From positions 62,001-126,000 of the forward strand of contig JAWLAH010000007.1 in the NCBI GenBank assembly GCA_041395525.1: 64,000 nt of DNA. Direction: 5' to 3'. The translations under genes and the position numbers were made by a program. Each line of letters starts with the position of its first letter. Position 1 is the stretch's first letter. Below the pieces are notes generated by a model. The model was given only the letters and a program-made list of their open reading frames with translations. It had not been told where the DNA came from and did no database searches. This DNA comes from CADEED01 sp020442965 (GTDB taxonomy: Bacteria; Pseudomonadota; Gammaproteobacteria; Steroidobacterales; Steroidobacteraceae). Below are positions 44,824-53,391 of the stretch, piece by piece.

Positions 44824-45771
44824 ATGCACCAAAGACTCAGGCTTCTCGTGACGACGGCGATTGTGGTGATCGCCGCTCTGCCGACAGCGTGGGCGGTTCA
44901 GCCCGAGCACGACCATGCCGCCAATCCGGCATTGGTCCTCAATGACGGGCAAAAGTGGGCGACCGACTTACCGTTGCGCACTGGCATGGAGCGGATTCGT
45001 GCTCTGCTCGCCGCCCCGCCGTCCGCAGATCTTGCGACCGGCATACGCGGGCAAATCGACTACTTGATACTCAACTGCAAGCTGGAGCCGCAAGCTGACG
45101 CGGCATTGCACGTGCTGCTCGCAGACATGCTCGAGGCTGCCGCAGATTTGCAAGAGAACGCCGCATCACCCGCAGCGCGCGCGCGCATATCGCAATCGTT
45201 GGCCCAGTATGGGCAGTACTTTGACCACAGCGGATGGAACGTCGCCGCGATGCACGAGCCCGCGGCACTCGCTGCCAGGTTTCAAGCTGAGCTTGCGGGG
45301 AAACTGCAGGCCGCCATGAAGAGCGGCGGTCCAGTGCAAGCCATCGTGGTGTGCAAGGATGAAGCGCCGGCAATCGGGAGTCGCTTGTCACGCGAGAGCG
45401 GCTGGCAGGTCAAGCGCGTGGGAACGCGGGTGCGCAATCCGATGACCGGCTCACCCGACGAGTGGGAGCAGAGGCAGCTGGACCGATTTGCCGAACGCCT
45501 CGCTAACGGGGAACCTGCTAACGAGATCGCAGAATTCGTTGCGACCGTTGGACCTCGTGGGCGCACGGAACGCTACATGAAAGCGATCGTGATGAGTTCG
45601 CAATGCCTGGTATGCCATGGCCCGCGTGTTGATCAACCATCGGCACTGCGCGCCGCGCTCGAGGGCGAGTATCCACATGATGCCGCGACCGGCTATGGCG
45701 CCGGTGAGCTGCGTGGCGCCTTCTCGCTGCAACGATTGGTGTCGCGCGATTCTGCAGACCAGACGGAGTAG
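44824..45771 (+). CDS. Exported heme protein: DnrO-like N-terminal region fused to a DUF3365 domain
   Basis: 315 residues: signal peptide 1-24 (ending TAWA), then a region with LNDGQKWATDLPLRTGMERIRALL and DYLILNCKLEPQADAALHVLLADML. This resembles small DnrO-type periplasmic proteins. From about 150 a DUF3365 (Tll0287-like) domain follows with AIVVCKDEAPAI, RVGTRVRNPMTGSPDEWE and one c-type heme motif CLVCHG near residue 260. It is divergent from the molybdopterin subunit over about 207 bases. A role as its electron acceptor or redox sensor is only an idea from position. Confidence 0.8.
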   Translation: MHQRLRLLVTTAIVVIAALPTAWAVQPEHDHAANPALVLNDGQKWATDLPLRTGMERIRALLAAPPSADLATGIRGQIDYLILNCKLEPQADAALHVLLADMLEAAADLQENAASPAARARISQSLAQYGQYFDHSGWNVAAMHEPAALAARFQAELAGKLQAAMKSGGPVQAIVVCKDEAPAIGSRLSRESGWQVKRVGTRVRNPMTGSPDEWEQRQLDRFAERLANGEPANEIAEFVATVGPRGRTERYMKAIVMSSQCLVCHGPRVDQPSALRAALEGEYPHDAATGYGAGELRGAFSLQRLVSRDSADQTE

Positions 45772-46111
45772 CGCGAATCGCGCCGCACCGTGTTGCGGGC
45801 GGGGCAGAGTTTGGGGGCTGAGGCGGCGGACGGATTGGTTTGGCAGAAGCGTAGCCCGTTGTTAGGGCCGGGGTTCAAGGGGCGTTTTGACGATAAGGGC
45901 GTAGCAAGCCGTCATCTCCTCATGCTCGGCGATCGCGATGGTGTCGGTCAGATCGATACGGGCTCCGCCAAGCCGCAACGCAGTCTGGCAGGTGTGGCGG
46001 ATTATTCTACCTCGCCAGGCGCTAATCCTTGAGCTGCAGCAGCATGGCGTCCTGGCGCGTCCAGCAGGCGTTGACCGCATTTCACCGGTCGCGTACGGGA
46101 CGGGCGAGCAG
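45772..46111. other. Gap without a supportable gene
   Basis: Between the heme protein and the end of the transporter. A minus-strand reading (about 45862-46080) ends IDLTDTIAIAEHEEMTACYA with fair composition, and another minus frame ends CWTRQDAMLLQLKD. Neither has a credible start or family. It may hold a small frameshifted gene, but I cannot support one. Confidence 0.4.
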
Positions 46112-47317
46112 CTACACGGTGGCCGGTATCGCGAATACGATGATTGTTAGGGCAAGCGTGACGCCGAGAATGAATAGGCATGCACGAACGTGCTGGCCCA
46201 GGCGCCAGGCCGATAACGCAGCCTGCGCCGATTGCAGCGCGTAGTAAGCCACGAACGCTTTGGACGCGTAGACGATGATCTGGTAGATATTTGCCGTCCA
46301 GGTGATCGCGATCGCGGCCAGCGCGATGATCAAATAGCCGCTCTTGGCGGACAGTCGCTTGCGAGCAAGCTCCGCGATGAGACCGCCGCCACCGGCCATA
46401 TCGGCAACCGCGGCCGACAGTTGCGATGCTAGCGCCATGGCAATGATCGCAGGTGCTAACGTCAGGCCCAACGGCGCCAACATATCGATAATTGCGGTTT
46501 CGCCGCCCATCTTTGGCAGATTGCCACGGAAATAGCGCGTGATCAGCAGCACGAACGTGACGTAGATAGCAGTCGAGATCCATTGCGCCCAGCGCATTGT
46601 CCTGACCCGAGTCTCAGCGTCATGGGCGATCCCCAGATACCGGGAGGTCTCAAAACCTTGCACGAGAATGACGAGTCCCAACAGTACCCGAATCTCCTGT
46701 GTGCCGCGTGCGTGCTCAGCCAGAGGCCAGTGCAAATTGCCGCTGCCAAATGCGATCACGGTGGTGACAGCGAGCGCGGCGACAACTCCGCCGATCAATG
46801 AAAGCTTGAGGCTGACCGCGGCTTCGGTCAGACGTTCAAGGGCTGCCAATCCGCCGAACGCACCGATTGTGCCGATGCCGGCGATGGCAATCGTCGAAGC
46901 CCACCGAATCCAGAACGGATCGACGATCTCGCCCAGCCGCAGGCCAAATGCCGCAAACAGATTGAGGTAATACGCGACCGAGACGAAGTAGGCCAGCGAG
47001 AGAGCCAAGTCAGCACCGCGCTCGAGCGTACTAACAAGCAGTGGTGGCTCGCGATTCAGCTGCGGCTCGATGTACAGAATATTGTGTCTGATCGCGACGC
47101 CGAATAGATACGCGACCGCGCACAGAGCGAACATCGCCACGAAAGCCAGTGTGCCTGCCGTGTGTGCCAGAATGGGGCCAGCCACCAAAAACCCGGAGCC
47201 AATGATTGAGGCCAACGGCGTAATCGTCGCTCTCCACAACGGAGCCTTCAGGAGACGCGGTTGGAACAGCAGCGCAGCGAACAGGAGCGATGCGAGGGGG
47301 AGGATCGCGGTTGTCAC
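46112..47317 (-). CDS. APC-like amino-acid/cation transporter
   Basis: 401 residues and about 11-12 transmembrane helices (for example LASIIGSGFLVAGPILAHTAG near the N-terminus, which has the glycine-rich broken-helix look of the LeuT-fold APC superfamily). Later helices include VLLGLVILVQGFETSRYLGI, LAPAIIAMALASQLSAAVADMAGGGG and YLIIALAAIAITWTANIY. I chose the GTG start (TTAILPLASLLFAALLF). Substrate cannot be predicted. It stands alone on the minus strand. Confidence 0.8.
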   Translation of the reverse strand: MTTAILPLASLLFAALLFQPRLLKAPLWRATITPLASIIGSGFLVAGPILAHTAGTLAFVAMFALCAVAYLFGVAIRHNILYIEPQLNREPPLLVSTLERGADLALSLAYFVSVAYYLNLFAAFGLRLGEIVDPFWIRWASTIAIAGIGTIGAFGGLAALERLTEAAVSLKLSLIGGVVAALAVTTVIAFGSGNLHWPLAEHARGTQEIRVLLGLVILVQGFETSRYLGIAHDAETRVRTMRWAQWISTAIYVTFVLLITRYFRGNLPKMGGETAIIDMLAPLGLTLAPAIIAMALASQLSAAVADMAGGGGLIAELARKRLSAKSGYLIIALAAIAITWTANIYQIIVYASKAFVAYYALQSAQAALSAWRLGQHVRACLFILGVTLALTIIVFAIPATV

Positions 47318-47442
47318 GTCAGACTTACACCTACAGGACTGGTAAGCAGCACCCACGCGATTATCGGGCGATCGCTGCTGTATCGAGTTGTCCGGCGCCC
47401 TGCATCCTTACCCTGGAGTGCATAAGCCGATCAGGACCTAGG

Positions 47443-47673
47443 ATGAACTCGGATCACATCAGGCGCAATTGGCAACAGACCAAAGATGGAGCGCTCTTCC
47501 CGGCTGGCAGAGAGCGAGTTAGGCAGACGAACTCATCACAACCGGAGCGTGAAGAGCTGCCACCAAACGCGCCCGATCGCCCGCCTGTGCCGCAAAAATT
47601 GCCGGGTAAGCCGCCGCCAGGACCGGGCCAGCCAACGCGTAAACCGCCGCCGATGCGCGCAAGCGGTCGTTAG
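47443..47673 (+). CDS. Small proline-rich protein with CsbD-like start
   Basis: 76 residues. The first 18 (MNSDHIRRNWQQTKDGAL) resemble the start of CsbD-type general stress proteins. The rest is a proline- and arginine-rich tail (PPNAPDRPPVPQKLPGKPPP). The CsbD core helices are missing, so it is either a truncated relative or an unrelated small protein. ATG after an AGGACCTAGG stretch. The next gene is a DUF883 stress-type protein, which gives some contextual support. Confidence 0.42.
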   Translation: MNSDHIRRNWQQTKDGALFPAGRERVRQTNSSQPEREELPPNAPDRPPVPQKLPGKPPPGPGQPTRKPPPMRASGR

Positions 47674-47836
47674 CAGAACGGCTCCGCACGAGTTCGTCGA
47701 TGCCACTTGCGATCGATTTGCAACGTGTAGGTGATCGCCTACAAATAGTATTGACGTTCTGAGGCCTTCGCATGGTCATGACCGACCGCGCTCAGCGCAA
47801 CAAGAGCGGATAATGTCGTGCAATACACACTAGGAG

Positions 47837-48205
47837 ATGGCTATGCAAACGGAACCGAAGATGCAACAGAATTTTGGTGCCAACAACAAGGGCGGCGCGA
47901 CGCCATCAGGCGATGCGCGCGTGCTTGAACTCAACCGGATCGCTGATCAGGCCGAGGAGCTGCTGAAGTCCTTAGGGGACACGGGTGGTGAAGCCGTCGC
48001 TGCGGTCCGCACGCGGGTCAAGCACACGTTGCATGAGGCTCGCGAAAAAATCGCCGATCAGAGCGCAAAGGCTCGCGATACCGCCGTGCGTGCTGCACAT
48101 TATGCGGACGACTATGTCCAGTCCAATCCCTGGCGGTCAGTCGCCCTTGGCGCTCTCGCTGGCGCGGTTGCAACGCTATTGATCGCAGGAGCCTTGCGTC
48201 GCTGA
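47837..48205 (+). CDS. DUF883 (ElaB/YqjD-type) membrane-anchored protein
   Basis: 122 residues: helical hydrophilic N-terminal part (ADQAEELLKSLGDTGGEAVAAVRTRVKHTLHEAREKI), the signature YADDYVQSNPWRSVALGALAG, and one C-terminal transmembrane helix ending LLIAGALRR. In E. coli YqjD/ElaB are tail-anchored inner-membrane proteins that bind ribosomes in stationary phase. The ATG follows an AGGAGATGG ribosome site. Ribosome binding here is inferred from family. Confidence 0.92.
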   Translation: MAMQTEPKMQQNFGANNKGGATPSGDARVLELNRIADQAEELLKSLGDTGGEAVAAVRTRVKHTLHEAREKIADQSAKARDTAVRAAHYADDYVQSNPWRSVALGALAGAVATLLIAGALRR

Positions 48206-48324
48206 AGATGCCACGGAGTCGCAGTCGTTGGCGCGGCGCATTGCTTGGGAGGCATTGGTATGACGCATTGACAATTGCGCGGCCCCGATGACAGCAGCAT
48301 CCGCTTCCAACCGCAAGGGCAGGA

Positions 48325-49713
48325 ATGGTAGCTCGAGTTTCGCCGGTCTGGAGTTTGCCGGCCGCTGTCGTTCTTCCGCTGGTCGGCATCGTCCTGGCAC
48401 TGCTGGGATTGTTTGCGATCAGCGAATGGTCGCTGCGCCAGCTCGAGCGAAATTCATCGCGCTTCGAGTCCGCGGTTGAGGTCAGCAAGCTCATTGAGCA
48501 ATGGCGTGCGGCGGTCTTGGATGCGGAATCGGGACAGTTGGGCTATCTACTGACTCGCGACACGGCCTATCTGCAGCCACTGACGAGTGCGGCAGAGCGT
48601 CTGCCAGCCGTGATGCAGGCTTTGCAGGAAAGAGCTCAAGGGGATGCGCAACTCAGCGCGCTTGTCGCTGACCTGTCAGTCCCGGCCCGTTTGAAATTTG
48701 ACAATCTGGCGCACACGCTTCGTGCAATGCGCGCGGGAGACTACGAGCGAGCATTGGATCTGGTGCGCAGTGGCGAGGGCCAACATTCGATCGGGGAGAT
48801 GCGGCGGCGCTTCGCACGGCTGGAAGCGTACGCGGCTGAGCGTGCGGAGTTGGCGCAAGCCGCGCGCCACCAGAGCAATATGATTGCGCGAATTGCGCTG
48901 CTGCTCGCCACTTTGGTTGTCGCGGGCCTCGTGTTCAAGTTGTTGCAGCTGTTTGCAGCTGATGCCGCGCGGCGCGAGCAGGGGCGCCTGGCAGACAAGC
49001 TGCGCCGCGATGAACTCGAGCGTGAAGTGGACGCTCGCACGCGCGAACTCTCGAGTCTCTCCTCGCACCTGCAGAGCGTGGCGGAATCTGAGAAATCAGA
49101 GCTTGCGCGCGAATTGCACGACCAAATGGGTGGCCTGCTGACCGCGGCCAAAATGGATCTCGCCTGGCTGCGAGAGCGGCCACAGATCAATGATGATCAC
49201 GAGTACAAACAGAAGTTAGTGGGACTCGGGACGGTGCTTGATCAGGCGATGGGAGTCAAGCGGCGTGTGGTCGAGAGTTTGCGCCCCTCTTTGCTCGAGC
49301 ACTTCGGCCTGTCTGTAGCCCTGCAGGCATACTTCGAAGATGAATGCCGCAAAGCTGGGCTGGAATGTGTCGCGACGCTGCCGGACGAACTACCGGGCCT
49401 CGATCGCAGCGTCCAGCTCGCGATATTTCGGATCGCACAGGAGGCGCTGACCAACATCGTGCGGCACGCGAAAGCGCGCCACGTCGAGTTGGTGTTGGAG
49501 CAAAGCGACGCTGGCTACCAGATGGTAATCGGCGATGACGGCGCGGGTTTTGACAGCACTCGCATTGATGCACAAACCGCACATGGGCTGGCTGGCATGC
49601 GTCAGCGAGTTGTAAGTTTGCACGGCAGCTTTACCTTACATCGGCAAACGCCGCCCGGGCACGGCATGCGCGTCATCGTGACGGTACCGCGAGACGTTGC
49701 AGCGTTGGAATGA
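48325..49713 (+). CDS. Membrane sensor histidine kinase with CHASE3-like domain (NarL-type, HisKA_3)
   Basis: 462 residues: transmembrane helix about 12-33, periplasmic CHASE3-like helical domain about 40-180 (AESGQLGYLLTRDTAYLQPL is typical), second helix 188-210, linker coiled coil, HisKA_3 dimerisation with H265 (SELARELHDQMGG), and HATPase (FRIAQEALTNIVRHAKARHVEL, GDDGAGFD, HGLAGMRQRV). Such kinases phosphorylate LuxR-type response regulators; the LuxR-type gene at 50155-50799 is the likely partner. Its 3' end overlaps the end of the opposing receiver gene by 41 bases. Confidence 0.93.
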   Translation: MVARVSPVWSLPAAVVLPLVGIVLALLGLFAISEWSLRQLERNSSRFESAVEVSKLIEQWRAAVLDAESGQLGYLLTRDTAYLQPLTSAAERLPAVMQALQERAQGDAQLSALVADLSVPARLKFDNLAHTLRAMRAGDYERALDLVRSGEGQHSIGEMRRRFARLEAYAAERAELAQAARHQSNMIARIALLLATLVVAGLVFKLLQLFAADAARREQGRLADKLRRDELEREVDARTRELSSLSSHLQSVAESEKSELARELHDQMGGLLTAAKMDLAWLRERPQINDDHEYKQKLVGLGTVLDQAMGVKRRVVESLRPSLLEHFGLSVALQAYFEDECRKAGLECVATLPDELPGLDRSVQLAIFRIAQEALTNIVRHAKARHVELVLEQSDAGYQMVIGDDGAGFDSTRIDAQTAHGLAGMRQRVVSLHGSFTLHRQTPPGHGMRVIVTVPRDVAALE

Positions 49714-50053
49714 GACGATCGATTTCGCGCATTTTGTCAAAAAAGAAATCGGCACCCGCCAGAGCGCAGCGTTGACGCACCGTGGGGAGATCGTAGTTGG
49801 TCAGCACGATTACCGGCCGTTGCGGATGTAGCGCTTTGGCCCGGCGGATCACGGGTATGCCGCTGCCGGGTGCGAGTTCGAGATCGACCACCAAGACGTC
49901 GTGCTCGATCGCTGCAAGCTTCTGGAGCGCATCTTCCTCCGATTCGGAATAGCCCACGATTTCGAGCCGCGGATGCTGCGAGAACATACTCTGCAGGCGC
50001 TCACGGAGTAGTGCCGAGTCCTCGATCAATAGCACCCGAACTTGAGTTGCCAT
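49673..50053 (-). CDS. Stand-alone receiver-domain response regulator
   Basis: 126 residues forming one REC domain and nothing else: VRVLLIEDSALLRERL with acidic pocket E11-D12, phospho-acceptor D57 (VLVVDLELAPGSG), T-loop VIVLTNY, and FFFDK with the conserved lysine. There is no output domain, so it acts by protein contact or as a phosphate sink. I prefer the ATG at MATQVRVL; an upstream start adding 33 hydrophilic residues is possible. The gene ends inside the opposing histidine kinase gene. Confidence 0.87.
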   Translation of the reverse strand: MATQVRVLLIEDSALLRERLQSMFSQHPRLEIVGYSESEEDALQKLAAIEHDVLVVDLELAPGSGIPVIRRAKALHPQRPVIVLTNYDLPTVRQRCALAGADFFFDKMREIDRLIPTLQRLAVPSR

Positions 50054-50154
50054 TGCCGATTCGTTGGCTGCTTCTCGTTGCTTATCGGTCTTGGCGCGCA
50101 TCGGCGACGATCTTTGAATGCCGACCGAATCGCGATGCGGTTGATTGAACATGC

Positions 50155-50799
50155 CTACTGGACCAGGTCGTTCCTGATCGCGTAGCTTGTCATATCGGCA
50201 TTACTCTTCATCGACATCTTCTCGAGTATGCGGCTCCGATAGGTGCTCACAGTCTTGACGCTCAGATACAGTTGCTTGGCGATGTCCGATACGGCTTCGC
50301 CCTTGGCGAGCCGACAGAAGATCTGGAACTCGCGTTCGGAGAGAATACTGTGCTGTGGTGCGTTGGGGTCACCGCGGACTCCTGCGACTAACAGATCAGC
50401 CAGTTCCGGGCCTACATATCGTCCGCCTCGAGCAACCGTACGTACGGCGCGGAACAATTCGGAGTCGTCAGTTCCTTTGCCAACGAAGCCGCTGGCACCG
50501 CCACGCAAAACGTTCAGTCCGTATTGAGCCTCGGGAAAGCCGCTCAGAATCAATACACCTAACGATTCATAGTGTACGCGGACATGCCGCAGAACCTCTA
50601 GTCCAGACATGTCGGGTAGTGACAGATCCAGCAGCAATACGTCAGCCTCGATCTGACGCAATTGCTCGATAGCCTCACGCCCAGTCGCGGCCTCGCCAGC
50701 GACCGTCAGGTCTTGTTGCCCCTCGATGAGAGCTTTCAGCCCCGCTCGAACAACCTGGTGATCGTCGACAATCATGATGCGGATGCGTTGCGTGGACAT
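50155..50799 (-). CDS. LuxR/NarL-family response regulator
   Basis: 214 residues: REC domain with D58 (LLLDLSLPDMSG) and a C-terminal LuxR helix-turn-helix (LSEREFQIFCRLAKGEAVSDIAKQLYLSVKTVSTYRSRILEKM). It should be phosphorylated by a HisKA_3 kinase, most simply the one next to it, and bind DNA as a dimer. It is upstream of the stand-alone receiver gene by about 100 bases on the same strand. Targets may be the envelope and stress genes around it, which is inference. Confidence 0.93.
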   Translation of the reverse strand: MSTQRIRIMIVDDHQVVRAGLKALIEGQQDLTVAGEAATGREAIEQLRQIEADVLLLDLSLPDMSGLEVLRHVRVHYESLGVLILSGFPEAQYGLNVLRGGASGFVGKGTDDSELFRAVRTVARGGRYVGPELADLLVAGVRGDPNAPQHSILSEREFQIFCRLAKGEAVSDIAKQLYLSVKTVSTYRSRILEKMSMKSNADMTSYAIRNDLVQ

Positions 50800-51012
50800 G
50801 CTTAAATGCTAAACGCCGTTCGTCTGAAGCCGAAGACGCTATCGACTCGTCTTCACGTAAGACTGATCCTACAAGCAATTGCATCGCTCGTGTGCACGAC
50901 GAGACTAATTTGCGTCTCCTGGGCCCAAGAATCCAGAGCCGATGCGCTGCTAACGAGCGGGGTCGTCAGCGATGGCTGCCGGCGGATACAGCCAACGTTC
51001 GCAAGAGGTGGG

Positions 51013-51053
51013 AAAAAAAAGAGCCCGGAAGGCGGGAGGGTCCGACCGGGCTC
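51013..51053 (-). terminator. Rho-independent terminator facing the minus strand
   Basis: On the minus strand GAGCCCGG pairs perfectly with CCGGGCTC (eight pairs, 17-base loop) and is followed directly by eight T residues. This is the clearest terminator in the window. No minus-strand gene ends just before it, which suggests a small transcript from 51.06-51.41 kb or transcription from an unrecognised short gene. Confidence 0.8.
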
Positions 51054-51200
51054 GTGGTTCAACACTCTAGGGGGCTAGGACTATCGAACCATTATCATGA
51101 TGCGCTGCTGGTTTCATCCCCGCTACCAGCGCAATGGTCTATCGTGAGTAGGCAGAATCTTACGCGAGGGCCAATGCCGTCTCTTTCGATCAACGATACA
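51013..51200 (-). ncRNA. Candidate small RNA ending at the terminator
   Basis: The minus strand upstream of the terminator has a stable imperfect hairpin (51088-51138, outer arms ACCATT/AATGGT, inner arms near GCGCTGGT/ACCAGC) and no convincing gene. The rest of the 612-base gap (50800-51411) shows nothing else, apart from a minus-strand reading ending SLGATWTFDTALYR near 51197, which might be the tail of a decayed barrel protein. The 5' end of the RNA is unknown and no Rfam family is recognised. Confidence 0.3.
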
Positions 51201-51411
51201 GCGCCGTATCGAACGTCCAGGTCGCCCCAAGCGATATCAAATCAAGATCGCCAATCACGTCGGGCCGAGCCGGCACAGTCGCCGCGCTCGTAGGCGCAAA
51301 CCCACGTCACTCGTCGCGATCGGAACCCGTTATCGTGCATCCTGACTGACACGCGAGCGGCCGAGCTGGTGGTCAAATAGGGATCACGCACAGTTCACAG
51401 GAGCAGGCGAC

Positions 51412-51795
51412 ATGTCGAAATTGTTTCGGACCGCGGTCATCGCATCGCTAGCCACATTCGCGGTCGGTTGTGCAAGCACCGCGCCCAAACCGTTTGCCGC
51501 GCTGGCCAAAGCTGAGGCGTCGATCGAACAGGCAAAGCGCGCAGATGCGCGCCGCTTCGACCCGGCGAATCTCGACCAGGCACAGCAGAAATTGACCGCG
51601 GCGCGCGCCGACGCCCAAAAAAGGGACAGCAAGAGCCTGGATCGTTCGCGCCGACTCGCGGAACAAGCGGAGCTTGACGCGGAGCTCGCCTCGGCCAACG
51701 CGACGGCCGCGGCGGCAGATGTAGCCGCGAAGGAAGTCAACGCCAGTATTGACGCGTTGCGCAGCGAGACGAACCGCGAAACGAACCCGCGTTGA
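51412..51795 (+). CDS. DUF4398 lipoprotein
   Basis: 127 residues: lipoprotein signal with lipobox AVGC (cysteine about residue 20), then one Ala/Glu/Arg-rich helical DUF4398 domain (AALAKAEASIEQAKRADARRFDPANLDQAQQKL). Proteins of this family often partner a DUF4398-OmpA protein encoded next door, as here. It likely sits on the inner face of the outer membrane. ATG after AGGAGCAGG. Confidence 0.88.
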   Translation: MSKLFRTAVIASLATFAVGCASTAPKPFAALAKAEASIEQAKRADARRFDPANLDQAQQKLTAARADAQKRDSKSLDRSRRLAEQAELDAELASANATAAAADVAAKEVNASIDALRSETNRETNPR

Positions 51796-51810
51796 GGCAG
51801 GAGCACTACC

Positions 51811-52659
51811 ATGATTGATCATAGAATTATTGCGCTGTCTGCCGCCGGCCTGCTGTTAGTGGGTTGTGCGACTGCGCCTCAGAACGTTCCCGAACTCGAT
51901 AGCGCGCGGGCGGAAGTAGCGCGGGTCGCCGGCAACCCCATGGCTGAACAAGCCGCGGGCGTGCGCCTGCGTCAGGCGCGCGAGGCGCTCGCCAACGCCG
52001 AGCGTGCACGTGAGAGTCGCAAGCCGCTTGAGACGATTACGCATCAGGCGTATCGCGCCAATGCCCTGGCACAGATCGCGGCGGCGCAGATTCGCACCGC
52101 GCAGTCGCGCCAGGAGATCAAGTCGGCCGAGGCAACACGCAACCAGGTGTTGCTGGAAGCTCGCGACCGTGAGGCACAACAGGCTCGAGCACGGAGCGAG
52201 GGGCTGCGCCAGGAAACCGATACGCTGCGTAGTCAGTTGGAAGAATTGCGCGCCAAGCAGACCGATCGCGGCATGGTGCTGACGCTGGGTGATGTGTTGT
52301 TCGACACGGCCAAGGCCACGCTCAAACCGGGCGCAGCGCTCACGATCGACCGCCTGGCCGATTTCATGCGTCGCAACCAGAACACGAAGATCATTGTCGA
52401 AGGTCACACCGACAGTCGGGGCAGCGATGCTTATAACTTGCGGTTGTCGGAGGAGCGAGCCGCGGCCGTAGCAGATGCTTTGCGCTTTCAAGGCATTGCT
52501 AGTGCGCGCGTTCAAAAGCGCGGTATGGGCAAGGGCTATCCCGTTGCCTCCAACGACACGGCTGCGGGGCGCCAACGCAATCGGCGTGTGGAAATCATCT
52601 TTTCCGATGCACAGGGCCAATTCCAATCCAGTGCCGCCCAATCGCGACCGAATAGCTGA
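51811..52659 (+). CDS. DUF4398-OmpA fusion lipoprotein
   Basis: 282 residues: lipobox LVGC (cysteine about residue 19), N-terminal DUF4398 helices (ARAEVARVAGNPMAEQAAGV onward), coiled-coil middle (about 105-150), and a C-terminal OmpA domain (GDVLFDTAKATLKPGAALTIDRLADFM, EGHTDSRGSDAYNLRLSEERAAAVADAL, GKGYPVASNDTAAGRQRNRRVEI). The OmpA domain binds peptidoglycan, so this protein probably ties the outer membrane to the wall. It follows the single-domain DUF4398 gene by 15 bases. Confidence 0.92.
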   Translation: MIDHRIIALSAAGLLLVGCATAPQNVPELDSARAEVARVAGNPMAEQAAGVRLRQAREALANAERARESRKPLETITHQAYRANALAQIAAAQIRTAQSRQEIKSAEATRNQVLLEARDREAQQARARSEGLRQETDTLRSQLEELRAKQTDRGMVLTLGDVLFDTAKATLKPGAALTIDRLADFMRRNQNTKIIVEGHTDSRGSDAYNLRLSEERAAAVADALRFQGIASARVQKRGMGKGYPVASNDTAAGRQRNRRVEIIFSDAQGQFQSSAAQSRPNS

Positions 52660-52908
52660 ATGCAGTTGATCAGTTGGCCAGCGTTGCGCGCGGACGCTAA
52701 GGATAGTTGTAGAACCCAGCGGCGACCTGACGCCAAACACATCGAGCGGAACGAGAAGAATGGCGAGGCTGTTGGATACGCGGGCAGCGCCGCTGCGTCA
52801 CGAGAGGCCGTGGCGGATCGAATCACTTCAGCCGCGAGATATTGACAGCGGCGCGAGCATCTCGGATAACGTCATCGCTGGAATTTGGCGAACCGGGAGG
52901 GCGAGTGT

Positions 52909-53277
52909 GTGTCCGCACGAGTGGCAGTCGCCGAAGACAATGACGATCTGCGCGTTCTACTTGAGCTTCTCATCGACAATGAGCCTGGGCTGGAGTGCGT
53001 AGGATCAACAAACGAATTGCATGAAGTCATTCCCTTGGTGCAGGCAGAGACAGCCGACGTGTTGGTTCTTGACGTTGAGTTGCGAGGCAAGTCCAGCATG
53101 CAGGCCCTGGACAGTATCCACGCGGATTGTCCCAACGTGAAAATCATCTTCTACACCGGGCATGCGCACCCCGAATTCGCGCAACGCGCGCGCGCAGGCG
53201 GAGCGTCGGCGCTTGTGCTGAAGTCCGGCGATACGCAAGAGCTGCTGGACGCGATCCACTCGGCGGTCGGCGGCTGA
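52909..53277 (+). CDS. Stand-alone receiver-domain response regulator
   Basis: 122 residues, REC domain only: ARVAVAEDNDDLRVLLELLI, D55 in VLVLDVELRG, YTGHAHP with the T, and ALVLKSGD with the lysine. GTG start eight bases after GGGAGG. The third response regulator within 3.6 kb and the second without an output domain. It is closer to NarL-type receivers than to CheY, judging by DVELRGKSSMQAL. Its kinase is not adjacent. Confidence 0.88.
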   Translation: MSARVAVAEDNDDLRVLLELLIDNEPGLECVGSTNELHEVIPLVQAETADVLVLDVELRGKSSMQALDSIHADCPNVKIIFYTGHAHPEFAQRARAGGASALVLKSGDTQELLDAIHSAVGG

Positions 53278-53391
53278 CTACCGTCCAAGTACAGCGCAAT
53301 CGTCTGAGTGTGATCGACAGCGGCGTATCGGCCTGGATTTCGACCGTAAACTGCGTCGTGCCTGACGCACACTGCCACGTTGGGGCCGCAT

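Noticed and set aside
47443..47673. Full CsbD stress protein.
   Set aside because: Only the first 18 residues look CsbD-like; the core helices are absent, so it is listed as a small proline-rich protein with low confidence.
49673..53277. A chemotaxis-like (CheY) system based on two stand-alone receivers.
   Set aside because: No CheA, CheW or MCP gene is in the window, and the receivers look more like the NarL group.
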